Assembly: GCF_019047785.1 (NCBI RefSeq)
Contig: NZ_CP077290.1
Coordinates: forward strand, 2,480,001 to 2,544,000
Direction of reading: 5' to 3'
Source: Enterobacter cancerogenus
Lineage (GTDB): Bacteria; Pseudomonadota; Gammaproteobacteria; Enterobacterales; Enterobacteriaceae
Length of the DNA stretch: 64,000 bases
The position numbers and the translations under genes were made by a program. The notes beneath the pieces are model-generated. The model ran no database searches. It was not told the DNA's origin and worked only from the letters and a program-made list of their open reading frames with translations. This document shows positions 20,315-30,317 of the stretch, in pieces (the stretch's first letter is position 1; every line of letters starts with the position of its first letter).

Positions 20315-21820
20315 ATGAGTGAAAAAGAACCCTTCTGGCTGGGTATCGATTGTGGCGGTACTTATCTGAAAGCCGGTTTGTACAACAGCCAGGGCAGAGA
20401 AGTTTGTATCGAACGCCGTGCGGTGGCCACGCTCAGCCCACATGCAGGCTACGCCGAGCGGGATATGCACGCGCTTTGGCAGCACTGCCATGCAACCGTC
20501 GCCCGGTTGCTGAAAAATTCAGGCGTAGACGGCGAACAGATCAAAGGCGTTGGCATTTCTGCGCAGGGCAAGGGGCTGTTTCTTCTCGATAAACGGGATA
20601 AACCGCTCGGCAACGCGATGCTCTCCTCCGACCGCCGGGCCCTGGAGATTGTGCAGCGCTGGCAGCAGGACGGCATTCCCGAAAAACTCTATCCGCATAC
20701 GCGCCAGACGCTGTGGACGGGGCATCCCGTGTCGCTTCTGCGCTGGGTCAAAGAAAACGAACCGCAGCGGTATCAACAGATTGGCTGCGTGATGATGGCG
20801 CATGACTATTTGCGCTGGTGCCTCACGGGCGTAAAAGGCTGCGAAGAGAGCAATATCTCCGAATCCAACCTCTACAACATGCAGACAGGCCGGTACGACC
20901 CACAGCTCACGCGCTGGCTGGGTATTGATGAAATCGACGGCGCGCTGCCGCCCATTGTCGGTTCAGCAGAAATTTGCGGGGAAATCACCGCTCAGGCAGC
21001 CGCACTGACCGGTCTCGCGGCGGGCACGCCCGTCGTTGGTGGACTGTTTGATGTGGTTTCCACCGCGATCTGCGCCGGGCTGCATGATGAACACACCCTG
21101 AATGCCGTAATGGGTACATGGGCCGTCACCAGCGGTATCGCCAACGGCATTCGCGACAACGAGCCATTTCCTTATGTCTATGGCCGCTATGTTCACCCGC
21201 AGCATTACATCGTCCATGAAGCTAGCCCGACGTCCTCCGGCAATCTCGAATGGCTGACAGCGCAATGGGGCGATATGTCATTTGATGAGATAAACCGCGC
21301 CGTCGCCAGCTTGCCGAAAGCCGGAAGTGAGGTGATCTTCTTGCCATTTCTCTACGGCAGCAATGCCGGGCTGGAGATGACCAGCGGGTTCTACGGTATG
21401 CAGGCGCTGCACACTCGCGCGCACCTTCTCCAGGCCGTTTACGAAGGCGTGGTGTTCAGCCATATGACTCACCTTAACCGGTTGCTGGAGCGCTTTACCC
21501 AGGTGCGGGCATTGCGCGTCACGGGCGGCCCTGCTCATTCGGATGTGTGGATGCAAATGCTTGCGGACGTCAGTGGTCTGGCTATCGAACTGCCGCAGGT
21601 AGAGGAGACCGGCTGTTCCGGCGCGGCCCTGGCCGCACTCGTGGGAACGGGTGTCTATCCCGATTTTCACACCGCGCAGCGCGCCCTCACCCATGCCTGC
21701 AGGGTTATCGAACCCGATATGCACGCGCATGCGGCCTACCAGCGTAAATACCACCGCTACCAGTTACTGATATCAGCACTACAGGGCTATCACGCCCGCG
21801 TTAAGGAGTATGACTTATGA
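20315..21820 (+). CDS. lyxK: L-xylulose kinase (FGGY family)
   Basis: Phosphorylates L-xylulose, and 3-keto-L-gulonate poorly or as the pathway demands, with ATP. In E. coli LyxK (YiaP) is the kinase of this operon. It has 501 residues against 498 in E. coli. ATPase motif LGIDCGGTYLKAGLY is at the N-terminus, the catalytic Asp lies in VVGGLFDVVSTAIC, and the C-terminal motif is VTGGPAHSDVWMQMLAD. AGGGAAG precedes the ATG just after a REP element. Its last codons overlap sgbH by 4 nt (ATGA). Confidence 0.93.
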   Translation: MSEKEPFWLGIDCGGTYLKAGLYNSQGREVCIERRAVATLSPHAGYAERDMHALWQHCHATVARLLKNSGVDGEQIKGVGISAQGKGLFLLDKRDKPLGNAMLSSDRRALEIVQRWQQDGIPEKLYPHTRQTLWTGHPVSLLRWVKENEPQRYQQIGCVMMAHDYLRWCLTGVKGCEESNISESNLYNMQTGRYDPQLTRWLGIDEIDGALPPIVGSAEICGEITAQAAALTGLAAGTPVVGGLFDVVSTAICAGLHDEHTLNAVMGTWAVTSGIANGIRDNEPFPYVYGRYVHPQHYIVHEASPTSSGNLEWLTAQWGDMSFDEINRAVASLPKAGSEVIFLPFLYGSNAGLEMTSGFYGMQALHTRAHLLQAVYEGVVFSHMTHLNRLLERFTQVRALRVTGGPAHSDVWMQMLADVSGLAIELPQVEETGCSGAALAALVGTGVYPDFHTAQRALTHACRVIEPDMHAHAAYQRKYHRYQLLISALQGYHARVKEYDL

Positions 21821-22470
21821 GCCGACCATTACTTCAGCTGGCGCTCGACCACACTTCACTGTCAGCTGCACAGCGCGATGTCGCGTTATTAACGGACTGC
21901 GTTGATATCGTCGAAGCGGGCACCATTCTGTGTCTGACCGAAGGGCTGAATGCGGTGCGTGCGCTGCGTCAGCAATGCCCGGACAACATCATCGTCGCGG
22001 ACTGGAAAGTGGCCGACGCCGGAGGGACGCTGGCGGAACAGGCGTTCGGCGCAGGCGCCAACTGGATGACCATCATCTGCGCCGCACCGCTGGCCACCGT
22101 CGAAAAAGGTCATGAGGTGGCTCAACGCTGCGGCGGCGAAATCCAGATGGAATTGTTTGGCAACTGGACGCTGGAAGATGCCCGCGCCTGGCACCGCGCT
22201 GGCGTTAAGCAGGCGATTTATCACCGCGGACGTGACGCACAGGCCAGTGGGCAACAGTGGGGCGAAGCGGATCTTGCCAGAATGAAGGCCCTCTCCGATA
22301 TCGGTTTGCAGCTCTCGATTACCGGCGGCATTACCCCCGCCGACCTGCCGCTGTTTAAGTCAATCAACGTTAAGGCGTTTATCGCCGGGCGCGCCCTGGC
22401 AGGCGCAGAACATCCGCCGCAGGTGGCACAGGTATTCCACCAGCAAATCCGCGACATCTGGGGAGAGTAA
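21817..22470 (+). CDS. sgbH: 3-keto-L-gulonate-6-phosphate decarboxylase
   Basis: Decarboxylates 3-keto-L-gulonate-6-phosphate to L-xylulose-5-phosphate. Member of the orotidine-phosphate-decarboxylase suprafamily (TIM barrel), 217 residues. Active-site residues of the KGPDC group are present: Asp11, Glu33 and the D-x-K-x-x-D motif Asp62/Lys64/Asp67 ([10 protein letters not shown]). The 4-nt overlap with lyxK and 2-nt gap to sgbU indicate coupled translation. Confidence 0.95.
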   Translation: MSRPLLQLALDHTSLSAAQRDVALLTDCVDIVEAGTILCLTEGLNAVRALRQQCPDNIIVADWKVADAGGTLAEQAFGAGANWMTIICAAPLATVEKGHEVAQRCGGEIQMELFGNWTLEDARAWHRAGVKQAIYHRGRDAQASGQQWGEADLARMKALSDIGLQLSITGGITPADLPLFKSINVKAFIAGRALAGAEHPPQVAQVFHQQIRDIWGE

Positions 22471-22472
22471 CC

Positions 22473-23333
22473 ATGCGACAGCATCCGTTGGGTATATACG
22501 AAAAAGCGCTGCCGAAAGCTCTCTCCTGGCCGGAACGTTTAGTTCTGGCGAAAAGCTGCGGGTTTGATTTTGTTGAGATGTCGGTTGATGAGACGGACGA
22601 GAGACTATCGCGTCTGGAATGGAATACTACGCAGCGCGCCTCTCTGGTCGAAGCCATGCTGGAGACAGGCGTGTCGATCCCGTCGATGTGTTTGTCCGCC
22701 CATCGTCGCTTTCCGTTTGGCAGCCGCGACGAAACCGTGCGTGAACGCGCCCGCGAGATCATGACCAAAGCCATCAGGCTGGCGCGCGATTTGGGCATTC
22801 GTACCATTCAACTGGCGGGTTACGACGTTTATTACGAAGAGCATGACGCAGGCACGCAGCAGCGCTTTGCCGAAGGGCTGGCGTGGGCCGTTGAGCAGGC
22901 GGCTGCCGCGCAGGTGATGCTGGCGGTGGAGATCATGGACACCGCCTTTATGAACTCCATCAGCAAGTGGAAAAAGTGGGACGAGATGCTGGCATCCCCA
23001 TGGTTCAGCGTCTATCCGGACGTCGGCAACCTGAGCGCGTGGGGCAACGACGTCACCGCCGAACTGACGCTGGGTATTGACCGTATCGCGGCTATTCACC
23101 TGAAAGACACCCAGCCCGTTACCGCACAAAGTCCCGGACAGTTCCGCGACGTACCGTTTGGCGAGGGCTGCGTCGATTTCGTGGGCGTGTTTTCCACGCT
23201 GAAGAAGCTGAACTATCGCGGCGCATTTCTGGTTGAAATGTGGACCGAAAAAGCAAAAGAACCGGTGCTGGAGATTATCCAGGCACGCCGCTGGATTGAA
23301 GCCCGTATGCAGGAAGGAGGCATGACATGTTAG
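22473..23333 (+). CDS. sgbU: L-xylulose-5-phosphate 3-epimerase
   Basis: Epimerises L-xylulose-5-phosphate to L-ribulose-5-phosphate. 286 residues, xylose-isomerase-like TIM barrel of the UlaE/SgbU family ([52 protein letters not shown]). Metal-binding Glu, Asp and His residues are at strand ends. The 3' end overlaps sgbE by 7 nt. Confidence 0.94.
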   Translation: MRQHPLGIYEKALPKALSWPERLVLAKSCGFDFVEMSVDETDERLSRLEWNTTQRASLVEAMLETGVSIPSMCLSAHRRFPFGSRDETVRERAREIMTKAIRLARDLGIRTIQLAGYDVYYEEHDAGTQQRFAEGLAWAVEQAAAAQVMLAVEIMDTAFMNSISKWKKWDEMLASPWFSVYPDVGNLSAWGNDVTAELTLGIDRIAAIHLKDTQPVTAQSPGQFRDVPFGEGCVDFVGVFSTLKKLNYRGAFLVEMWTEKAKEPVLEIIQARRWIEARMQEGGMTC

Positions 23334-24022
23334 AACAACTCAAAGCCGAAGTGCTGGCGGCCAATCTGGCGCTTCCCGCCCACCGGCTGGTGACATTAAC
23401 CTGGGGCAACGTCAGCGCCGTTGACCGTGAAAGCGGTCTGATGGCGATTAAGCCTTCCGGCGTGGAATACGACGTGATGACCGCTGAAGATATGGTTATC
23501 GTGGATATCGCCACGGGCCAGGTGGTTGAGGGCAGCAAAAAACCCTCATCAGACACGCCAACCCACCTCGCGCTCTATCGCCGTTATCCGGAGATTGGCG
23601 GCATTGTCCATACCCACTCACGCCACGCCACAATCTGGTCGCAGGCAGGGTTAGATCTCCCGGCCTGGGGCACCACCCACGCGGACTACTTCTACGGCGC
23701 AATACCCTGCACCCGGCTGATGACCACGGCAGAAATTGAGGATGAATATGAGTACCAGACGGGTGAAGTGATCATTAAAACCTTTGAAGAAAGAGACCTG
23801 AGCCCAATGCAGGTTCCGGCGGTGCTGGTGCACTCTCACGGCCCGTTTGCGTGGGGCAAAGATGCTGCCGATGCGGTACATAATGCCGTCGTACTGGAAG
23901 AGTGTGCCTACATGGGCCTGTTCTCGCGCCAGCTTGCACCGCAGCTACCGGACATGCAGCAGGCGCTGCTCGACAAGCATTATCTGCGCAAGCACGGCGC
24001 GAATGCCTATTACGGCCAGTAA
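23327..24022 (+). CDS. sgbE: L-ribulose-5-phosphate 4-epimerase
   Basis: Converts L-ribulose-5-phosphate to D-xylulose-5-phosphate, joining the pathway to pentose-phosphate metabolism. It has 231 residues as for AraD/UlaF/SgbE. The zinc ligands His95, His97 (VHTHSRH) and His171 (LVHSHGPF) and Asp76 (KPSSDTPTH) are all present, so the enzyme should be active. Last gene of the YiaJ operon; its stop directly abuts the stop of the convergent AraC-family gene. Confidence 0.95.
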   Translation: MLEQLKAEVLAANLALPAHRLVTLTWGNVSAVDRESGLMAIKPSGVEYDVMTAEDMVIVDIATGQVVEGSKKPSSDTPTHLALYRRYPEIGGIVHTHSRHATIWSQAGLDLPAWGTTHADYFYGAIPCTRLMTTAEIEDEYEYQTGEVIIKTFEERDLSPMQVPAVLVHSHGPFAWGKDAADAVHNAVVLEECAYMGLFSRQLAPQLPDMQQALLDKHYLRKHGANAYYGQ

Positions 24023-24841
24023 TTACCCGGAATTAATATGTTCCTTACAGTACCGCCGTTTCCAGACGGCGGGCGTCAGCCCGGTATGTTTAGAGAATAT
24101 CTGCCGGAAATAGCCAACGTCGTTAAATCCGCATCGGGTGGCAACCTCGGTTATTGACGCTGCATCGCTTAATAACAGCTTTTCTGCTGCCCTGATGCGC
24201 TGGCGGTGAATGGCCTCGGTCAGGGTTAAATGAAAGGTTTTACGAAATACCCTGCCGAGATAATCGGCATTACAGTGCAACGCTTTTGCCAGCTGCGAGG
24301 TGGAAAGCGGCAAATGAAATTGCGTGCGAATAAGCTGTTTGGCTTTCCACGCAATGGCCGTACTCGCTTCATCGCTTTTATCTTCGTAGCTCCGGGAAAG
24401 TGAGACCTGCTGTAAAATCAGCAGCACGATGATTTCCAGCGCCACGCTTCGCTGTAATTTTTCCTGTTCGCTCAGGAATTGTCGAAATAGCGCGATGACA
24501 TATTGCGGATCCCTGACAACGCAATATTGCTCTATTTCGAGCGGAAACGCCTGCGGCAGGGATTCATTAACGCGCTCGATATCAAAGTGCAGCCAGTAGA
24601 AACGCAGATCCCCCGGAAAGTCTTCTGTCCCCACGTGTCGACGGCCCGGCCACAGCAGTAAACTCTCGCCCGCTTTTACCTCAAACACCCTGTCGTCTTC
24701 CTGAATCGTTAATGTCCCCTTTTCGACAAAGATAATTTCCCACGACGTTAATTTACGCGACGGATGGCGTCCCACGCCCCGGGAAATAAATAACCCTCCG
24801 TTTTGTACTTTAATCGGAAGCGCTATGGATAATTCAAGCAT
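24023..24841 (-). CDS. AraC-family transcriptional regulator
   Basis: 272-residue regulator. The N-terminal ~150 residues form a cupin-type AraC sensor domain (ISRGVGRHPSRKL, KAGESLLLWPGRRHVG, LRFYWLHFDIE). The C-terminal ~100 residues have two helix-turn-helix units (LSTSQLAKALHCNADYLGRVFR and ASITEVATRCGFNDVGYFRQIF). Divergent from a GPH transporter and a GH127 gene, which it probably activates in response to a sugar released by them. I do not recognise a named E. coli counterpart at this place. Its stop abuts that of sgbE with no gap. Confidence 0.88.
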   Translation of the reverse strand: MLELSIALPIKVQNGGLFISRGVGRHPSRKLTSWEIIFVEKGTLTIQEDDRVFEVKAGESLLLWPGRRHVGTEDFPGDLRFYWLHFDIERVNESLPQAFPLEIEQYCVVRDPQYVIALFRQFLSEQEKLQRSVALEIIVLLILQQVSLSRSYEDKSDEASTAIAWKAKQLIRTQFHLPLSTSQLAKALHCNADYLGRVFRKTFHLTLTEAIHRQRIRAAEKLLLSDAASITEVATRCGFNDVGYFRQIFSKHTGLTPAVWKRRYCKEHINSG

Positions 24842-25064
24842 AGATATTCACCATTCCGCTTTTATCTCCGAAGAAATTGCGTTTATTTATTGAATAATAA
24901 CAAATAGTGCCAGCGCTGCTCGATCGAACTCACATTTTCATCATCAGGTCGGAATCGTCATCTTTTTATACTTTTCCCTTCCCTTGTTGGCATAGCCGTT
25001 CAATGCAGAATAAAAGAGGTACCTTGCAAAAAATAATAAAATTCGATTACCGAGGAGTGACCTG
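24842..25064. promoter_or_regulatory. AraC-regulator / GPH transporter control region
   Basis: 223 bp between divergent genes, AT-rich on the regulator side. A half CRP-like motif reads TGTGA-GTTCGA-TCGAG on the minus strand (24919-24934); it is weak. GAGGAG lies ahead of the transporter ATG. No clear operator repeat was found by eye. Confidence 0.45.
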
Positions 25065-26465
25065 ATGACTTCCACACCGATTACAAAGTCTGATGTTGCA
25101 CAGCGGGCGAGAGATGACCGTTTATCCATTCGCGAAAAAATAGGCTATGGCCTCGGCGATGCGGGCGGAACGGTGATTACCTGCTTAATTATGAATTTTC
25201 TTACCTTTTTCTATACCGACGTTTTTGGCCTGACCCCCGCGCTGGTGGGGACACTGTTTATTGCGCTGCGCGTGTTTGACGCCATTTCCGATCCGGTGAT
25301 GGGGGTTATTGCCGACCGCACGCAGAGCCGCTGGGGGCGTTTTCGTCCCTGGCAACTGTGGGTGGCGGTTCCCATCGGGATTATCGGCGTTCTGACCTTT
25401 ACCGTTCCGGACGCCAGCATGGGGGTCAAAATCGCCTGGGCGTTCGGAACCTATCTGCTCCTGTCCGTAGGTTATACCGCCATCAACGTGCCCTATTGCG
25501 CGCTGATCAACACCATGACCACCCGTCACAACGAAGTGATCGCCTGCCAGTCATGGCGCTTTGTGCTGTGCGGCGTCGCGGGGTTTTTGGTCTCGGTTGG
25601 GCTGCCGTGGCTGGTCGCTGAGCTGGGGCAAGGTAACACCGCCCGTGGCTACCAGCTTGGGGTCGGCGTGCTGTGCGCCATCGCCGTGATCATGTTCCTG
25701 TGCTGCTTCTTCTGGGTACGAGAGCGCGTGCCGCTGGCGCTGATGGGCAAATTCACGCTACGCGAGCATCTCGCAGGCCTGCGTAAAAACGATCAGCTAC
25801 TGCTGATGCTGGTGATGTCATTTCTGCTGATAAACGTCTTTAACATTCGCGGCGGCGGATACATGTACTTCATCACCTACGTTTTGCAGGGAAGTACCGT
25901 TTATACCTCACTGTTTTTCACCATGGTGACCTTTGCGGCGATCCTGGGCGCGGTGATCGTCAATCCGCTGTCCCGGCGTATTGATACCGTCAAACTCTAC
26001 TATTACACCAACCTGGTGCTGGCCGCTGTTGCCCTGGGCATGTGGTTCCTGCCGGGCGGGCCGGCCCATCAAACGCTCTGGCTGGTCGTCATTCTCAGCA
26101 ACGGCGTGATCCTGGGCTTTACCCTGCCACTGCACTTCTCCCTGATGGCCTTCGCCGATGACTACGGCGAGTGGAAAAACGGCGTGCGTTCATCAGGCAT
26201 GAACTTCGCCTTCAATCTGTTTTTCATCAAGCTTGCGTGGGCGTCCAGCGCCGGGATCATCAGCCTGGTGTTCATCGCAGTCGCCTACCAGCCGGGCGCG
26301 GGTAACCAGACGCCGGCCTCTTTGCAGGGCATTACCGCCATGGAGACGCTGCTCCCTGCTCTTTTCCACCTGCTGCTGGCGGTCTCTATCCGCTGGTGCA
26401 GGCTTAACAACCCGATGATGTCGCGCATTGCCACCGATCTGCGCCAGCGTCACGTCTCGTCCTGA
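25065..26465 (+). CDS. GPH-family (glycoside-pentoside-hexuronide) sugar symporter
   Basis: 466-residue inner-membrane cation symporter, about 12 hydrophobic segments. GPH hallmarks are visible: [11 protein letters not shown] near the start, [40 protein letters not shown] in the first half, and [19 protein letters not shown] in the second. Relatives include YicJ, MelB and XynB. Located just ahead of a GH127 gene lacking a signal peptide, so the likely cargo is an intact glycoside, probably an L-arabinofuranosyl oligosaccharide (inference). Confidence 0.88.
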   Translation: MTSTPITKSDVAQRARDDRLSIREKIGYGLGDAGGTVITCLIMNFLTFFYTDVFGLTPALVGTLFIALRVFDAISDPVMGVIADRTQSRWGRFRPWQLWVAVPIGIIGVLTFTVPDASMGVKIAWAFGTYLLLSVGYTAINVPYCALINTMTTRHNEVIACQSWRFVLCGVAGFLVSVGLPWLVAELGQGNTARGYQLGVGVLCAIAVIMFLCCFFWVRERVPLALMGKFTLREHLAGLRKNDQLLLMLVMSFLLINVFNIRGGGYMYFITYVLQGSTVYTSLFFTMVTFAAILGAVIVNPLSRRIDTVKLYYYTNLVLAAVALGMWFLPGGPAHQTLWLVVILSNGVILGFTLPLHFSLMAFADDYGEWKNGVRSSGMNFAFNLFFIKLAWASSAGIISLVFIAVAYQPGAGNQTPASLQGITAMETLLPALFHLLLAVSIRWCRLNNPMMSRIATDLRQRHVSS

Positions 26466-26475
26466 GGAGAATGTC

Positions 26476-28431
26476 ATGACCCTAATGGAAGCCAACCTGC
26501 ATAACCTGAAAATTAACGATCCGTTTCTCGGCCAGTACCAGCGGCTGGTTCGCGACGTGGTGATCCCGTATCAGTGGAATGCGCTGAACGACCGCGTTGC
26601 GGATGCGGAGACAAGCCACGCCATCACCAACTTCCGCATTGCGGCAGGTCTGGAGGACGGGGAGTTTTACGGTATGGTGTTTCAGGACAGCGACGTGGCG
26701 AAATGGCTTGAGGCCGTGGCGTGGTCGCTGTGCCAAAAACCCGATCCCGAACTGGAACAAACCGCAGATGAGGTGATCGAACTTGTCGCAGCGGCGCAGT
26801 GCGAGGACGGCTATCTGAACACCTACTTTACGGTCAAAGCCCCCGGCGAGCGCTGGACCAACCTCGCCGAATGCCACGAGCTTTACTGCGCCGGACACAT
26901 GATTGAAGCGGGCGTGGCCTGGTTTCAGGGTACCGGAAAGCGCCGCCTGCTGGAGGTCGTCTGTAAGCTGGCGGACCATATCGACAGCGTCTTTGGGCCA
27001 GGGGAAAAACAGCTGCATGGTTATCCAGGCCATCCGGAAATTGAGCTGGCGCTAATGCGGCTCTATGACGTCACGCAAGAGCCGCGCTACATGGCGCTGG
27101 TGAATTACTTTATTGAGGCGCGCGGCACGACGCCCCATTTCTATGATATCGAATACGAGAAGCGCGGCAGAACCTCGCACTGGCATAACTACGGCCCGGC
27201 CTGGATGGTCAAAGACAAAGCCTACAGCCAGGCCCACCAGCCGCTTTCAGAACAGCAAACGGCTATCGGCCATGCGGTGCGTTTTGTGTACCTGATGGCG
27301 GGCATGGCGCATCTGGCTCGCCTGAGTAACGACGACGGCAAACGCCAGGATTGCCTGCGGCTGTGGAGAAATATGGCCCAGCGCCAGCTGTACATCACGG
27401 GCGGGATCGGCTCGCAAAGCAGCGGCGAGGCCTTCAGCAGCGATTACGATCTGCCTAACGATACGGTGTATGCAGAAAGCTGCGCCTCTATCGGCCTGAT
27501 GATGTTTGCCCGCCGGATGCTGGAGATGGAGGCAGACAGCCAGTATGCCGACGTGATGGAGCGGGCGTTATACAACACGGTGCTGGGCGGAATGGCGCTC
27601 GACGGTAAGCATTTTTTCTACGTGAACCCGCTTGAAGTGCATCCCAAAACGCTGGCGTTTAACCATATTTATGACCATGTCAAACCCGTCCGCCAGCGCT
27701 GGTTTGGCTGTGCCTGCTGCCCGCCGAACATCGCGCGCGTGCTGACGTCGCTGGGTCATTACATCTATACCCTTCATCCGGAAACGTTATTCATCAATCT
27801 GTATGTCGGGAACGACATCGCCGTCCCGGTTGGCGATCAGCAGCTGCGGCTGCGTATCAGCGGAAATTACCCGTGGCATGAGCAGGTTAACATTGAGATC
27901 GCCTCGCCCGTTCCGGTCACCCACACGCTGGCGCTCCGGCTGCCGGACTGGTGCGAAAATCCCGAAGTATCGCTGAACGGCGCAGCGGTGACGGGTGAGG
28001 TATCGCGTGGCTACCTCTACCTGCGCCGCAGCTGGCAGGAGGGCGATGTGTTAACGCTGACGCTGCCGATGCCGGTTCGTCGGGTGTACGGTAATCCCCA
28101 GGTTCGCCAGCAGGCGGGTAAAGTCGCTTTGCAGCGCGGTCCGCTGGTCTATTGTCTGGAGGAAGCAGACAACGGCACCGGGCTGCACAACCTGTCCCTG
28201 CCCGCTGACAGCGAATTCCGTGTTTTTGAAGGAAAAGGCATGTTTGCCCATAAAATGGTGATTCAGGCAGAGGGCGTCGCGCGGTGCGCCGCGCAGGCCA
28301 ATTCAGACGCGCTCTGGCAGTACGATCGCGCCCCGGTACATCGTGAGCCACGCACGCTGACCTTTATTCCGTGGTTTAGCTGGGCTAACCGGGGAGAAGG
28401 GGAAATGCGGATTTGGGTCGATGAAGGCTAA
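26476..28431 (+). CDS. GH127 family beta-L-arabinofuranosidase-like enzyme
   Basis: Cytoplasmic glycoside hydrolase of 651 residues. The ATG at 26476 follows GAGGAG by 6 nt; an earlier in-frame start lies inside the transporter gene. The (alpha/alpha)6-barrel family features align with Bifidobacterium HypBA1 as I remember it: acid/base Glu318 (SGEAF), zinc ligands Glu334 and Cys336 (YAESCASIG), and Cys414-Cys415 (CACCPPNIA), the first being the nucleophile cysteine. Spacing Glu318 to Glu334 is 16, as in HypBA1 (322/338). No signal peptide, so it acts on imported substrate. Starts 10 nt after the transporter stop. Confidence 0.88.
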   Translation: MTLMEANLHNLKINDPFLGQYQRLVRDVVIPYQWNALNDRVADAETSHAITNFRIAAGLEDGEFYGMVFQDSDVAKWLEAVAWSLCQKPDPELEQTADEVIELVAAAQCEDGYLNTYFTVKAPGERWTNLAECHELYCAGHMIEAGVAWFQGTGKRRLLEVVCKLADHIDSVFGPGEKQLHGYPGHPEIELALMRLYDVTQEPRYMALVNYFIEARGTTPHFYDIEYEKRGRTSHWHNYGPAWMVKDKAYSQAHQPLSEQQTAIGHAVRFVYLMAGMAHLARLSNDDGKRQDCLRLWRNMAQRQLYITGGIGSQSSGEAFSSDYDLPNDTVYAESCASIGLMMFARRMLEMEADSQYADVMERALYNTVLGGMALDGKHFFYVNPLEVHPKTLAFNHIYDHVKPVRQRWFGCACCPPNIARVLTSLGHYIYTLHPETLFINLYVGNDIAVPVGDQQLRLRISGNYPWHEQVNIEIASPVPVTHTLALRLPDWCENPEVSLNGAAVTGEVSRGYLYLRRSWQEGDVLTLTLPMPVRRVYGNPQVRQQAGKVALQRGPLVYCLEEADNGTGLHNLSLPADSEFRVFEGKGMFAHKMVIQAEGVARCAAQANSDALWQYDRAPVHREPRTLTFIPWFSWANRGEGEMRIWVDEG

Positions 28432-28447
28432 ATCGCGCTAGCCTGTT

Positions 28448-28469
28448 GCCCTCTCCCACGAGAGAGGGC
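28448..28469. repeat. Family B palindrome between GH127 gene and yiaT
   Basis: GCCCTCTC (28448-28455) pairs with GAGAGGGC (28462-28469) around a 6-nt loop. It lies between convergent genes and may serve as a terminator, although there is no T-run. Confidence 0.65.
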
Positions 28470-28494
28470 GTAAACCGTCACCCGGCTTTCGACA

Positions 28495-29235
28495 TCAAAA
28501 ACGCCAGGCCACGCCGGTCATCAGCGCGACGCTGTCGTCGCGGTCGATCATCGGGCTGTTCTTCACGTCGTCCGGTAAAACCGTGTATACCGCGCTGGCC
28601 GTGATGAACAGGCTTTTTGTCAGCTGATATTTCGCCGCCAGGCCAACGTATGGCGTCCAGCTGTCATCCGCAGTGTAATCATCCAGCCCTGAGCGGCGAG
28701 ACTCGCTGTCGGATACGCCATAGTAATAGTCGTTATAGCTTTTATCGCTATAGAACACGCCGACGGAGGGGGTCAGGATCAGGCGTTCCATGCGAATCGG
28801 GTGGAAATACGAGATTTCAGCGATCGTGCCGCCGCTTTCATCCATCACGTCGCCGGAGAGCGCCAGTTTCAGGCTGCCCCAGCGCTCATGACGATAATAT
28901 GCGCCGCCCAGGAAAGCGGATGCCTTGCGCTCGTCCAGGCGTTTCATCTGGTGGTCGTCATTGTCGTCCGGATCAAAATGCAGGGGCATCCAGGAGGCAG
29001 TGAGGCTGAGTTCGTTTTTGTCGTCCTTCCACATAATCCACCCACCGGTGGTTTGACGCACGTAGAAACGATCGCCTTCATAGCTGATTAACGGCAAGGC
29101 GGTCGTATTTTGGTTATACCCTTTGTAAGGCGATTCATTAAATACCGCCCCCGCCCCGAGAGAAAAACCGTCAGCCATTGCGGAGAATGACGAAAATAAC
29201 ACGACAGCAATCAGTAAATTATATTTAACAGTCAT
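28495..29235 (-). CDS. yiaT: MipA/OmpV-family outer-membrane protein YiaT
   Basis: 246-residue outer-membrane beta-barrel protein, equal in length to E. coli YiaT. The ATG complementary to 29233-29235 gives a signal peptide of about 21 residues (MTVKYNLLIAVVLFSSFSAMA). Conserved family patches are FNESPYKGYNQNTTALPLISYEG, ELSLTASWMPLHFDPDDNDD and the terminal aromatic GVAWRF needed for barrel assembly. Function is unproven; relatives act as porins or scaffold proteins. Divergent from a LysR regulator, as in E. coli. Confidence 0.9.
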   Translation of the reverse strand: MTVKYNLLIAVVLFSSFSAMADGFSLGAGAVFNESPYKGYNQNTTALPLISYEGDRFYVRQTTGGWIMWKDDKNELSLTASWMPLHFDPDDNDDHQMKRLDERKASAFLGGAYYRHERWGSLKLALSGDVMDESGGTIAEISYFHPIRMERLILTPSVGVFYSDKSYNDYYYGVSDSESRRSGLDDYTADDSWTPYVGLAAKYQLTKSLFITASAVYTVLPDDVKNSPMIDRDDSVALMTGVAWRF

Positions 29236-29354
29236 TCCATGTAATCCATTTATACGCAGGTAAACGAGACGCATAATAATGGTTACAAATTTACCAAAGC
29301 AACGCAGCTGATTATATAATAGTATATCGGCAATGATATAAATGGATACGCAAG

Positions 29355-30317
29355 ATGCTTAACCTGCAGTTAAAGCCGCGAGATTTAAAAATAATTTCTA
29401 TTATCGCCGCAACGCGCAGCATTGGGGATGCCGCCGCTCTGCTGGGGATGGCGCAGGCCAACGTCAGCAAATATCTCGCTGATTTTGAAAACCGCATTGG
29501 CCTTAAGGTGTTCGAGCGCACCACGCGCCAGCTCGCGCTCACGCCGTTCGGCGAGGCGCTGTTGCCCTACATCAATGCGTCACTGGATAAGAACAACCAA
29601 CTCGTTAATTTCATTGCTGATTATAAACATGAGAAGCGAGGAAAAGTGACGATATACGCCCCGACGGGCATTGTGACCTACCTGGCGCGCAACGTTATCC
29701 ATCTTATTGAAGACATTGGCGACATCCGCCTCTCGTTGAAAACCTATAATCTTGAGCGCAGTGAATTCTCCGAGGGCGTCTCTTTTCCCGACGACTGCGA
29801 TATTTTAATTACCTACGCCCCGCCAAAAGATGAAAGTTTAGTGGCAACGGTATTGAGAAAGTATTCCGTTACGGCGTTTGCAACGGTCGATTACTTAAAA
29901 CAACATCCTATTAGCAGCCCGCAGGATTTAAAAGATCATTCCTGCATTCTCATCGATTCGATGATGGTTAATGACGCCAATATCTGGCCTTTCCGCGTCC
30001 CTGGCAGTAACGACATCTGCGATTATAAAGTCACCGGCAATTATATTTGCGATAATACCCAAACCGCGCTGGAGCTGGCCCGTAATAATCTGGGCATTGT
30101 TTTTGCTCCGAAAGTGAGCCTGAAAAGCGAGTTAACGCAAGGGACGCTCGTCCCCTGCTTTCCACACCAGGACGAGTGGTGGCTCGATCTCACCGCCATC
30201 TTCAAAAAACGCGAGTACCAGCCCTGGCGCGTCCAGTACGTCCTGGACGCCATTCTTGACTGCCTGCGCCAGCAGCTGGTTCAGGCCACCCCCGGGCGGC
30301 CTGAACAGGATGATTAG
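29355..30317 (+). CDS. yiaU: LysR-family regulator, probably YiaU
   Basis: 320-residue LysR-type regulator with the usual N-terminal winged helix-turn-helix ([51 protein letters not shown]) and a periplasmic-binding-type effector domain. Name given from the conserved divergent yiaT-yiaU arrangement. The last 4 nt overlap the 3' end of the convergent aldB (TTAG: TAG stops this gene, the complement TAA stops aldB). Expected to control yiaT (inference). Confidence 0.8.
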   Translation: MLNLQLKPRDLKIISIIAATRSIGDAAALLGMAQANVSKYLADFENRIGLKVFERTTRQLALTPFGEALLPYINASLDKNNQLVNFIADYKHEKRGKVTIYAPTGIVTYLARNVIHLIEDIGDIRLSLKTYNLERSEFSEGVSFPDDCDILITYAPPKDESLVATVLRKYSVTAFATVDYLKQHPISSPQDLKDHSCILIDSMMVNDANIWPFRVPGSNDICDYKVTGNYICDNTQTALELARNNLGIVFAPKVSLKSELTQGTLVPCFPHQDEWWLDLTAIFKKREYQPWRVQYVLDAILDCLRQQLVQATPGRPEQDD

